A stretch of 64,000 nt of DNA, taken from contig NZ_KB912877.1 of NCBI RefSeq assembly GCF_000383855.1, positions 186,001-250,000 of the forward strand. The letters run 5' to 3'. The stretch is from Methylobacter marinus A45. Its GTDB lineage: Bacteria > Pseudomonadota > Gammaproteobacteria > Methylococcales > Methylomonadaceae. A model generated the notes under the pieces. It did not search any database, had not been told where the DNA came from, and worked only from the letters and a program-made list of their open reading frames with translations. Position 1 is the first letter of the stretch; every line of letters begins with the position of its first letter. Shown here one piece after another: positions 18,063-26,204 of the stretch. A program made the position numbers and the translations under genes.

Positions 18063-19400
18063 TTACCCGTTTTTAATTGCCCAAAATTCAAGTTCAAGAC
18101 CCGGAAATTCGCCGGCGATATGGATGGCAAAGCCGCCGGACTTGCGCATTTGCTGCCAAAACTCGCTCTGCTTGTTCAATTCAAAATAGGAAAAGCCCGC
18201 ATGATAGGGAATCTGCCGGGGCGCGACCGGTAACGGATGCACGGTGATGCCGGGCAGCGCCGACCTGACCAGTTGCTGAATCTGTTCGACCGGGCCGATT
18301 TTAACCTGAGTCGGAAACTGGCTGCGCAACAATTCAACCGGCACCTGTGCATTCACGGCCAATACGAAGAAGGCGTCTTTCAGTAAGTTGTAATCGGGTA
18401 TTTTCGCCGCGCGTGTGCCGTATTTTGGCGGCGTCAGCGGGATCGGTATGGCGTTTTGCTCCAGCACCAGGCTCAGGCAGTCGCGTATTTCCTCGATGAC
18501 ATAGCTGAAGGTGAGTTGCAGGTTATCGTGCTTGTAAACAGGCAGACTGACGGGACGCTTTTTGGGTTTGGAGAAAGTCGACAGCTCGCCGGCCACTTGC
18601 AGCGCAATGCGGTAGAAATCCTCCGGATGCATGCCGGGCAGATGCTGCAGGTGCTCGAAAAGCGGTTCCAGCCGGTTGATGACCTGCAGCAATAAAAAGT
18701 CGGAAATTTCCGAAACGCCTCCGCGCCCCGCTTCCGACGCCCTGCCGGCCAGCGCCTCGCCCCGGGTATGCAGCAAACCGCAGATCTCCTTGATAAAGCC
18801 GATGATTTTCGGATTGGCAAGGCAATCAAGGCTGGGAGGGATAAATTCTTCGTCGAGAATCACGTTCTTGTCGGCGCGCGATTCGATGACCCGGGCCACG
18901 CCTATGCAGATATGGCCGGCACGTTCCTGTTTTTCCAGCATCAGGCTGGTATGCAACCGGCCAATCATGACCTCGGAAACTTCGTTGCTGTTGGTATTGT
19001 GATCCCTGACTTCCGTTTCCACGGCGTGATAGCGCGCCAGATTATTGGGCTTTTCAGCGCTGTCGACTTCGATGGATCCTTCAAGGCGCGCCGGCAGGGA
19101 CAGATAGATAATGCTGTTTTGCACATCGACCGGTATGTCGATAGGCTGGGGCAGTTCGTCATCGGCCGGCAGGTTAAAAGGCGTGCCGTCCGGGAAAATT
19201 CCGCTGCATTCGGCCAGCGCAAACTTGCCCATCGCCAATTGCCGCTGGTCGATTTTCAGTCGGGCAATGCCCCAGTCATAGACCCGGCCCACACCGCACC
19301 GCCCCCGCACCAAGGCTTCGATATAGCGGTCATGCTGCTGAAAATGTTGCGGGCGCAAGAACATCCCCTGCGACCAGATTACTCTATTATTCTCTGACAT
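18063..19400 (-). CDS. tssK: T6SS baseplate-membrane adaptor TssK
   Basis: The 445-residue product begins MSENNRVIWSQGMFLRPQHF, the conserved TssK opening with the FLRPQHFQQHDRY block. This supports the ATG at 19400 over an upstream GTG at 19421. TssK trimers connect the TssEFG wedges to TssL and TssM. The C-terminal domain (PYHAGFSYFELNKQSEFW) matches the region that docks on the membrane complex. No membrane segment is present. The gene lies downstream of tagH. Confidence 0.95.
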   Translation of the reverse strand: MSENNRVIWSQGMFLRPQHFQQHDRYIEALVRGRCGVGRVYDWGIARLKIDQRQLAMGKFALAECSGIFPDGTPFNLPADDELPQPIDIPVDVQNSIIYLSLPARLEGSIEVDSAEKPNNLARYHAVETEVRDHNTNSNEVSEVMIGRLHTSLMLEKQERAGHICIGVARVIESRADKNVILDEEFIPPSLDCLANPKIIGFIKEICGLLHTRGEALAGRASEAGRGGVSEISDFLLLQVINRLEPLFEHLQHLPGMHPEDFYRIALQVAGELSTFSKPKKRPVSLPVYKHDNLQLTFSYVIEEIRDCLSLVLEQNAIPIPLTPPKYGTRAAKIPDYNLLKDAFFVLAVNAQVPVELLRSQFPTQVKIGPVEQIQQLVRSALPGITVHPLPVAPRQIPYHAGFSYFELNKQSEFWQQMRKSGGFAIHIAGEFPGLELEFWAIKNG

Positions 19401-19473
19401 TATTTTTCGTGCCCCCCGCACTTATACTGCAAATATCATATCCAAAAACCCTGAATTTGGAATATTGTTATTT

Positions 19474-20985
19474 TTATTTTTCCGTCCGTAGATTGCTCAA
19501 CTGCTTCATTTGTTTTTCATAGGCTTCGGCAAAGGCATCGCCGAAAAAATCTTCCATCGCCTGTTCGACCACCCGTGGATAAAGACTAGTATATTTATCC
19601 CAACATTTTGATTTTTTTTGCAAAACCAGCCCTTCCTCAAACTGTTTTTCGATCAGTTTCGGATCGAACTGTCTTAAAATTTGCGCCAGGGACGCCTGGA
19701 TGCCGGCCTGCATGGCCATCTGATGGCTCATGATATCATTGAAGCCTTCATCGATCGCCTCGACCGAACCCTTGAACCCGCCCTGCCCGTTTTTGACCAG
19801 ATGCGTTAAGGCATCCTCGGTGGTCACGGCGAATTTAAGCGGATTGTTATTGGTTGTTCTTATGGTCGTCATACTGACGCGGAACTGGCTTTTGAATTCC
19901 GCGCGGCTCCTGAGCACCGCCACGGTACCCTCGACCAGTTTTCTGAACATCAAGCCGATCCGGAGCATGGTTTCCGGTGCCGCCTGCTCCAGCAAGTCTT
20001 TTTTCTCTACTCCGGCACCTTGCAAAAATACCTTGAACAACTCATCCAAGCCAGCGGGCTGAACGGCTGCCGAGGTTTGCATAACCGGGGCCTGCACAGG
20101 CGCCGCCGGCTTGTCCTGAGTAAAATCCCGGTCCGGGACCGGGGCCCCGGACACCGGCACTTCCGGCTCCAGCATCTTGCCGAGCAGATCCTCGGACACG
20201 GGTTCGATTTCCGCTGTCTCCGGCGGCAATTGCTCGGCTGTTTCCGGCTCAAACCCTTGAAACCAGCTGTGCTCATCGGCTGGCGCACCTGGCTCGGAAT
20301 TGAATAATTCCTCGAAATTAAAGTCGTCGGGGATTTCATTAGCGCTTTGCGGAGCCGCGAACGGGGCGGGCGGAATATAGCTGTCATGGATTGTCGCTAT
20401 ATTAGCCTGCATCAGGCTGTCGAATTTCGGTTGCCCCTGGTCATCAGGGTCCGGCTGCAACAGGTTATCGGATATCGGGAAAGGCGTGTCGGCCGTGTTG
20501 CCAAGAAACGCGTCCAGATGCGGATCGTCTTGGGATGTAGCGTTAAAAATATCGTCTACCGGTGCGAAAGGGGCGGGCTCGTAGGATGGATTTTCGGCGA
20601 CAGGCGAGTCCGTAAACGACGAAGCGAATACGTCCGGCTCGAAAGCCAAGTCGTCCGCTTGCTGTTCCTGCGTCATGGAAACCAGAATTTCATATTCGCC
20701 TATCCTCAGGCGCATGCCGTCGGCCAGCACCTGGGTCGCGTTATTGAGCGGCGATTCCTGATCGTCGATATAGGTGCCGCTTAAACTGGAGTCCTTGAAC
20801 AGATATTGACCATTCTCAAACAGGATGGACGCATGTCGCCTGGACACAAACTTTTCAGGATCCGGCAGCGCCAATGTATTTTCGTCGGCACGCCCGATCG
20901 TTCCCCCGTTGCTGTCGAAAACAACCTCCGTACCGGCGCCGAAGGGCTGCCCTTTGAATGATATTATTTTTAGCGATAACGACAT
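19474..20985 (-). CDS. tagH: T6SS-associated FHA-domain protein TagH/Fha
   Basis: The 503-residue product has an N-terminal FHA domain (residues 5-105) with the phosphothreonine-binding signature: GRADEN, SRRHASI and SLSGTYID. The C-terminal part (about residues 300-500) matches the helical domain found in T6SS FHA proteins. A linker of nearly 200 residues rich in Pro, Asp, Glu and Ala separates them and is probably disordered. FHA proteins bind phosphorylated threonines placed by PpkA and trigger T6SS assembly. The gene is the first of the minus-strand operon, so the promoter should lie in 20986-21336. Confidence 0.92.
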   Translation of the reverse strand: MSLSLKIISFKGQPFGAGTEVVFDSNGGTIGRADENTLALPDPEKFVSRRHASILFENGQYLFKDSSLSGTYIDDQESPLNNATQVLADGMRLRIGEYEILVSMTQEQQADDLAFEPDVFASSFTDSPVAENPSYEPAPFAPVDDIFNATSQDDPHLDAFLGNTADTPFPISDNLLQPDPDDQGQPKFDSLMQANIATIHDSYIPPAPFAAPQSANEIPDDFNFEELFNSEPGAPADEHSWFQGFEPETAEQLPPETAEIEPVSEDLLGKMLEPEVPVSGAPVPDRDFTQDKPAAPVQAPVMQTSAAVQPAGLDELFKVFLQGAGVEKKDLLEQAAPETMLRIGLMFRKLVEGTVAVLRSRAEFKSQFRVSMTTIRTTNNNPLKFAVTTEDALTHLVKNGQGGFKGSVEAIDEGFNDIMSHQMAMQAGIQASLAQILRQFDPKLIEKQFEEGLVLQKKSKCWDKYTSLYPRVVEQAMEDFFGDAFAEAYEKQMKQLSNLRTEK

Positions 20986-21336
20986 ACCTACCCTACTCCT
21001 GAATTTATGATGCTTATCCGTTTAACAAACTCTAACCGTAGATAATCAAAAACCTTCCGGGAAAGCTAATATACAACCTGAACCGTGATTATTATAATTT
21101 TTCCAAGCCGCCTTAAATCAAATTATCCGCCATCGATACCGGAAAAAAACCCTGAACGCAGGGGTCTTGACCAGGAGGTCCGCCAGCAAAACCTTGCAGG
21201 CTGGCTGCTTTAACGCTAGAATCGAACGCATTCAAAATCCCTTGTTTTTCCGTTCCTAAGCATTACAAATTCATCTAATTTGTGATCAGAAGCGGACTTC
21301 ACCCTGACCGTTCATTGATGAACTCGAGGCTAAATC
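20986..21336. promoter_or_regulatory. Divergent control region between tagH and tssJ
   Basis: This 351-base region separates two divergent T6SS units and must hold both promoters. A perfect dyad, ACAAATT-N5-AATTTGT, lies at 21265-21283 and could be an operator. TTGTTT (21242-21247) and TACAAA (21264-21269), 16 bases apart, are a weak plus-strand promoter candidate overlapping the dyad. A smaller inverted repeat, GCCAGC/GCTGGC, lies at 21182-21205. I found no convincing sigma-54 site. GAGG eight bases before the tssJ GTG, and GGGTAGG before tagH, are the ribosome-binding sites. Confidence 0.45.
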
Positions 21337-21840
21337 GTGCTTGGCATTAACAGTTTTACACGCAGCGGTTCGCTGCCCTGTCTGGTTATTTGTTGTCTAC
21401 TCATTCTAAGCGGATGCAGTTTATTCCAGGAAGATGTCTCGAGTACGGCAACGCCGGAGCCCTTCATGGTTGAGCTTAATCTTGCCGCCACTAACGAGCT
21501 GAATCCGGATATTGAAGGCCGGGCATCACCGCTGGTCATACGCATTTATCAGTTTGAAAGCATTGCTGCCTTTAATAATAGCGATTTTTTCGCTTTATAT
21601 GAAAATGATCAGGCTCAGGTTGGCAAGGATATCAAATACCGCGAAGAACTGGAAATCAGGCCCGGACAAAAAATCAGCGACAAACAGGAGCGACAACCCG
21701 GCGCTCGTTATATAGCCGTGCTTGCGGCCTTCCGCGATCTCGATCAGGCGCAATGGAAAGCCTTTATCGAAATGAAGGCCGACCAGAATGAAGTGTTCAC
21801 TGTCAATCTCGACAAAACCAGCGTCAGCATTGCCCGATAG
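21337..21840 (+). CDS. tssJ: T6SS outer-membrane lipoprotein TssJ
   Basis: The 167-residue product starts at a GTG at 21337, with GAGG eight bases before it. The signal peptide ends in a lipobox LSGC, so Cys27 should be lipidated. The remainder is a small beta-sandwich with LNPDIEGRASPLVIRIYQ, typical of TssJ (PLVVRIYQL-like segment). TssJ anchors the TssL-TssM complex to the outer membrane. Unlike the rest of the cluster it is on the plus strand, divergent from tagH. Its 3' end overlaps the convergent glycosyltransferase gene by 17 bases. Confidence 0.92.
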   Translation: MLGINSFTRSGSLPCLVICCLLILSGCSLFQEDVSSTATPEPFMVELNLAATNELNPDIEGRASPLVIRIYQFESIAAFNNSDFFALYENDQAQVGKDIKYREELEIRPGQKISDKQERQPGARYIAVLAAFRDLDQAQWKAFIEMKADQNEVFTVNLDKTSVSIAR

Positions 21841-23038
21841 CCCGGGTACCCGTTATTAGCGCCTCGCAGCGTTCGACAATACGAAGCGCCTGGGTCTCGG
21901 GAACCAGCCCCGCATATTTACCGGCGAATTTTTCCGCCGTTTTCGTATATTTGCCGTTCGATAAAATTTCCATAACCGCTGAACGATAATTCGGCTTTTT
22001 CGTCTCGGCCGGAATACACACGCCGGCGCCGAGCGAGGCCACATTTCTTGCCGTCAACGCTTGTTCCAGATGCATCGGCAACATCAGCAACGGCCTGCCG
22101 GCCAGCAGCATGGCCGCGACAATGCCGGCGCCGGCATGACAAATAACCGTTTCGCACTGTGACGCCGCTTGCCGCATGTTCACCGGTTGCGCCGAGATAT
22201 GCAGATTGGCGCCGCTGTTTTTTTGTATAAACGCCGGGGTCGTACCCGGTATATGGGCCAGCACCGACCAGGACGAAGTCCGCAATTGCCGCAGCAACGG
22301 CTCCAGGCCTGCATAGTCCCTGTTCAGATAGGCAAACAGGCGTTTATCCCCCACGCCAGGCCATACCGGCTCAATGCCTTCCGACCCAGTAAAGAACGGC
22401 CCCCAATATCCGCCTTGCTTGCGTCCCTGATAATGATCAAGTTCCGGCAAGGTACAGAGAAAATTCTCCTCGACTTCGAACAAATCCGCCAGAACCGTCA
22501 GCCTCCGCCCACCGACCTGCTCCATCACCGAATTTATCATCGTTACGATCAGCGCTTCACTGTTGACCAGTTCTTGTTCCGGCACGTGCAGCCAGGGCTG
22601 CATCGTGGGCATCGGGCTGAGCCGGGGCGGCGAATAAAAGCCGGTGCCGAACAAAGCACGCGGAATCGCCAGGCCGCGGGCAGCCAGCAGCGCCGTCGGT
22701 GCGTGGTCAAACAGCAAAATGTCCGGTTTCAGACACGCTATCAACGTTTTCCAGGCTTGCGTTCTGGCCAAAAGCCCTGCCGGCTCATGAAAACCCGTGT
22801 TGCGCAAGATACCGGCATAGTTTATCGCCGGCGGCACGGCGGCGCCCCCCGGCCAGCGCATGGGGGCCTGAACATAGGAAAAATCGTACTTACCGAGCAG
22901 CGTATGGGCATGCGCAAGATCCTTCAGGACAAAAATGACCTCATGCCCGCGTTCCTGGAATTGTTTTGCCACGGAAAGAAAAGCTCCGATATGGCCGTAC
23001 CCCGCGCCCAATTCCCAGGCATAGAGAATTTTGCTCAT
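21824..23038 (-). CDS. MGT-like family 1 glycosyltransferase
   Basis: The 404-residue product has a GT-B architecture. The N-terminal domain starts with YAWELGAGYGHIGAFLSVAK, the acceptor-side pattern of UDP-glucosyl/glucuronosyltransferase-like enzymes. The C-terminal domain contains CHAGAGIVAAMLLAGRPLLMLPMHLEQALTARN split over residues 315-350, corresponding to the donor-binding PSPG-like region (HGGxG, here HAGAG). The acceptor cannot be predicted; glycolipids, carotenoids and proteins are all possible. The gene is convergent with tssJ and divergent from the autotransporter gene, which it could modify, though nothing proves this. No signal peptide. Confidence 0.8.
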   Translation of the reverse strand: MSKILYAWELGAGYGHIGAFLSVAKQFQERGHEVIFVLKDLAHAHTLLGKYDFSYVQAPMRWPGGAAVPPAINYAGILRNTGFHEPAGLLARTQAWKTLIACLKPDILLFDHAPTALLAARGLAIPRALFGTGFYSPPRLSPMPTMQPWLHVPEQELVNSEALIVTMINSVMEQVGGRRLTVLADLFEVEENFLCTLPELDHYQGRKQGGYWGPFFTGSEGIEPVWPGVGDKRLFAYLNRDYAGLEPLLRQLRTSSWSVLAHIPGTTPAFIQKNSGANLHISAQPVNMRQAASQCETVICHAGAGIVAAMLLAGRPLLMLPMHLEQALTARNVASLGAGVCIPAETKKPNYRSAVMEILSNGKYTKTAEKFAGKYAGLVPETQALRIVERCEALITGTRAIGQC

Positions 23039-23284
23039 GTCCTGACAGCCCGGAACAACAATAGCGACGAAAAAGAGCTTGTTTTTAGTGACATTCTTTT
23101 ATTTTTTCCAACCGTGAGAAAGATCCAGGCAATGATCCTTTGCAGACAGCCAATCTTCGTTAACGAAAATTTATCAATGGGATTTTTGCAATTGCCGGCA
23201 TCATATATAAGTCATGCTCAGCTGTCAGTATTCTGCTAAGATTCATTATATTCGTCAGCGATGAATAAAAAAAATAACGCTGTC

Positions 23285-23302
23285 GGCGGATGACGTTCCG
23301 CC
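23285..23302 (+). promoter_or_regulatory. 5'-leader stem-loop of the autotransporter gene
   Basis: GGCGGA (23285-23290) pairs with TCCGCC (23297-23302) around a six-base loop. The hairpin ends eight bases before the AGGAG ribosome-binding site of the gene starting at 23327. It may affect translation or mRNA stability. The rest of 23039-23284 is AT-rich, and I see no certain promoter in it. Confidence 0.35.
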
Positions 23303-23326
23303 TGTTATAGAGGAGCTACCCTTATT

Positions 23327-26137
23327 ATGCAATTGCCCTTGGCATACCCTAAGCACCCGTCCGTTTACCCTGAGAAACCGGACTCGAAAAATGCTGTCTA
23401 TCAACCGCTACGTTTGTATGGTTCCAAGCCGTTAATATTGGCCGCCTGGAGTATGATGGCGTTGACGCCGCTGTCCGTGGAGGCTTGGACGCTGGATTTT
23501 ACGCCTAACTCCTATACGGTAAATGAGGCGGATGGAACGCTGCAAGTGGGCATTACCCTTACTCAGCAATCGGGCGATTACGGTTATGGCTGCGGTACGA
23601 TTTCAGGCAGCGTCATGACTGCAGGAGGAACGGCAGAGGAAGGCAGTGATTACAATTTGAATGGTACGTTTTCTTTTTCGGAAAGTGCTGATCCGAATGG
23701 ACTGACAACAGCTACGGCAAACGTTAGCCTCAACATTATTGACGATAGTTTAGTAGAGGGGCCTGAAGACATCCAGTTAAGTCTTGGACAAATAGGTCTT
23801 GAATGCCCGGAAACCCTGGTGACCTCCACTAGTACCGCCACTGTCAACATTGCCGATAATGATAGTTACGGCACGGTAAGCCTGGACAGCGCCTCATACA
23901 GCGTTACCGAAAGTGACGGTAATATCATTGTCTCGGTTACGCGCTCAGTCAACTCCGTTGCGCCTAGTGGAGTCCCCATATCCGTTGATTACTCAATAAC
24001 GAATGGCACGGCGGTTGCCGGCCAGGATTTTGATGCCGTCTCCGGCACCCTGAACTGGGCCGGCGGCGACTCCAACACCCAAACCATCGTTATCCCGATA
24101 ACCCCCGACTCGACCGTAGAATCGGACGAGACATTTACCTTGAATCTGAGCAATCCCAGCACTGGCCTCAGTCTAGGCACCAGCAGCACGACCGTGACGA
24201 TCCTCGATGACGACAATGCCGGTGTCGTCAATCTCGACAGCGCGACCTACAGCGTCAATGAGAAATCCGGGCATGTCACCGTATCGGCCACGCGCTCAAA
24301 TGGTTCGAGCGGTAGCGTCACTGTCGACTATAACACTCATAACGGCACGGCGGTTACCGGCCAGGATTTCGATGCCGTCTCCGGCACCCTGAGCTGGGCC
24401 GACGGCGAATCCGGCACAAAAACCATCGACATTCCAATCAGCGCCGATTCCATAACCGAGCCGAACGAGAGCTTTAGCATTGATTTAAGCAATCCCACCA
24501 ATGCCCTGACATTAGGCACCAGCAGTTCAACCGTTACGATAATGGATGAAACGGCGCCGGGCACCGTAGCATTCAACGTAGCGCAGGATACGGTAACCGA
24601 AGGCAATGCGATCACGGTAACGGTGGAAAGATCAGGCGGCGTCGACGGCGAGGTGCGTGTTGATTACGCCACCACGGACCGCTCTGCCCTTGCCGGCAGC
24701 GACTATACCGGGAAATCAGGCACGCTGATATGGAATGATGGCGATGCCAGTCCGAAAACAATCACGATCGATACCGCCGCCGATAGCGACACGACCGAAC
24801 AGGACGAATTGTTTTCGATCAGCCTGTCCAACCCGACAGGCGCCGCGCTCGGCGCCATTGACACAATCAATGTCACGATAACCAATACCACGCCGCAGCT
24901 GAGCGCGCTCGACAACCTCACGCCCAACCAACGGTCGATCGCCGCGGCATTGGATCAGTCATGCGCCGCGGCAACCGGCGAATTCAGGCAGCGTTGCGAC
25001 GAATTGTATCTGTCCGGACTGAGCAATGATGAAATACGGCAAATTCTCGATGCCATCGCCCCCGAGCAAATAGCCTCCCAGGGATCGGCTGCCGTCGATT
25101 TCGGGTCGCAACAGCTACAGGTTATCCATGGCCGCATCGTTGAACTGCGAAACAGGCAAAATGGCAGCGGCATCTCCGTGCTCGGCTTCTCCATGGATGT
25201 CGACGGCGAAAACGTGGCGCTAGGCAAATTGGCGCAGCATGCCTTCAACAATGCGTTAGGTGGCGCGGCCGGCGACGAGCCGTTCAGGGATAGCCCGCTA
25301 GGTTTCTTTCTGAAAGGCCAGATCAAAGTCGGCGATAAAAACAAGACCGGGCGCGAAAAGGGATTTGAACTTGAAACCAAAGGCATTACGCTGGGGGTCG
25401 ATTATCGGTTTACCGACGCATTGATCATGGGCATGGCGGCCGGTTACGGTCATACGAATACGGATTTTGATAACAACGGCGGCGACATGACCACGCAATC
25501 CGGCGACTTCGCTATCTATGGCAGTTATTTTCTGCCCAAGGATTTTTATGTCGACTGGGTCATGAGTTATGCCATTCATGATTACGAAATGGACCGGCGT
25601 ATCATTTATCCCGGCATGATCAGTTCGGCGACCAGCAACCCGCAGGGCGACCAGTACGGTGGCAGCGTGGGCTTCGGCAAGGATATCTATATAGCTAATT
25701 TCTTTATCAGCCCTTATATTCGCGGCGAATATATCGAAACCACGATCGATCAATATAACGAACAGGGCGGCGCGGGATTTGCCCTGAGTGTGGCGGACCA
25801 ATCGATTTCATCGTTGACGACGACGCTGGGCAGCCAGTTCAGCCAGTCGATCAGCATGCCCTGGGGCATTCTCGCGCCGGGCGCCCGCTTCGAATGGGTG
25901 CATCAATTTGAAGACAGTGCGCGCGCCATCCAGTCCCAGTTTGTCAGCGCGCCGGCCGGCACGGGTTATTTCACGACCCTGACCGACAGCCCCGACCGCG
26001 ATTACTTCAACCTCGGCGCTTCAATTGCGGCAACCCTGCCTGAAGGCCGGTCGGCCTTTTTCCGCTATGAAACCCGCGTAGGGCAATCCGACCTTTCCTA
26101 TCATCTGTTGGAATTAGGGGTCAGGATTCCTTTTTAG
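23327..26137 (+). CDS. Autotransporter with Calx-beta repeats
   Basis: The 936-residue product has an extended N-terminal signal region (hydrophobic part near residues 35-55, ending at VEA-WTLDF). Four Calx-beta-type modules follow between residues 55 and 525. Each has a YSVTE/NE-like strand, a GTAVxGQDF loop and a DDD/DE end. Next is a 100-residue linker, then an autotransporter beta-barrel domain (about residues 640-936) ending in a terminal Phe (LGVRIPF). It should be a type Va-like surface protein, probably adhesive and calcium-binding. Modules 2 and 3 share near-identical DNA. AGGAG lies 11 bases before the ATG, a slightly long spacing. Calx-beta modules are common in surface adhesins. 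The ligand is unknown. Confidence 0.88.
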   Translation: MQLPLAYPKHPSVYPEKPDSKNAVYQPLRLYGSKPLILAAWSMMALTPLSVEAWTLDFTPNSYTVNEADGTLQVGITLTQQSGDYGYGCGTISGSVMTAGGTAEEGSDYNLNGTFSFSESADPNGLTTATANVSLNIIDDSLVEGPEDIQLSLGQIGLECPETLVTSTSTATVNIADNDSYGTVSLDSASYSVTESDGNIIVSVTRSVNSVAPSGVPISVDYSITNGTAVAGQDFDAVSGTLNWAGGDSNTQTIVIPITPDSTVESDETFTLNLSNPSTGLSLGTSSTTVTILDDDNAGVVNLDSATYSVNEKSGHVTVSATRSNGSSGSVTVDYNTHNGTAVTGQDFDAVSGTLSWADGESGTKTIDIPISADSITEPNESFSIDLSNPTNALTLGTSSSTVTIMDETAPGTVAFNVAQDTVTEGNAITVTVERSGGVDGEVRVDYATTDRSALAGSDYTGKSGTLIWNDGDASPKTITIDTAADSDTTEQDELFSISLSNPTGAALGAIDTINVTITNTTPQLSALDNLTPNQRSIAAALDQSCAAATGEFRQRCDELYLSGLSNDEIRQILDAIAPEQIASQGSAAVDFGSQQLQVIHGRIVELRNRQNGSGISVLGFSMDVDGENVALGKLAQHAFNNALGGAAGDEPFRDSPLGFFLKGQIKVGDKNKTGREKGFELETKGITLGVDYRFTDALIMGMAAGYGHTNTDFDNNGGDMTTQSGDFAIYGSYFLPKDFYVDWVMSYAIHDYEMDRRIIYPGMISSATSNPQGDQYGGSVGFGKDIYIANFFISPYIRGEYIETTIDQYNEQGGAGFALSVADQSISSLTTTLGSQFSQSISMPWGILAPGARFEWVHQFEDSARAIQSQFVSAPAGTGYFTTLTDSPDRDYFNLGASIAATLPEGRSAFFRYETRVGQSDLSYHLLELGVRIPF
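24002..24400 (+). repeat. Near-identical 60-bp DNA repeats inside Calx-beta modules
   Basis: The 60 bases from 24002 and the 60 bases from 24341 differ at only four positions and are spaced exactly 339 bp (113 codons) apart. This is one module length. Flanking parts of the modules are more diverged, which suggests recent duplication or gene conversion. Confidence 0.8.
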
Positions 26138-26146
26138 GAAAGCACA

Positions 26147-26171
26147 AGGGGCGGCCCGACCGGTCGCCCCT
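26147..26171. terminator. Hairpin between convergent autotransporter and kinase genes
   Basis: AGGGGCG (26147-26153) pairs with CGCCCCT (26165-26171) just after the autotransporter stop codon. The loop holds a small GACCGGTC palindrome. No clear T tract follows, but position and stability suggest termination. Confidence 0.45.
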
Positions 26172-26204
26172 AAGGTTTATCATGCTCAAACTTTAGCCCT
26201 ATTG

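Noticed and set aside
20986-21336. Sigma-54 promoter for the T6SS operon
   Set aside because: No GG-N10-GC element with the right flanks was convincing on either strand.
22169-23239. Plus-strand frame of 356 codons opposite the glycosyltransferase gene
   Set aside because: The minus strand encodes a recognisable GT-B enzyme; the opposite frame is Arg/Gln-rich with no domain.
24002-24400. Repeat array such as CRISPR
   Set aside because: The repeats are in frame within Calx-beta modules, only two near-identical copies exist, and spacing equals one protein module.
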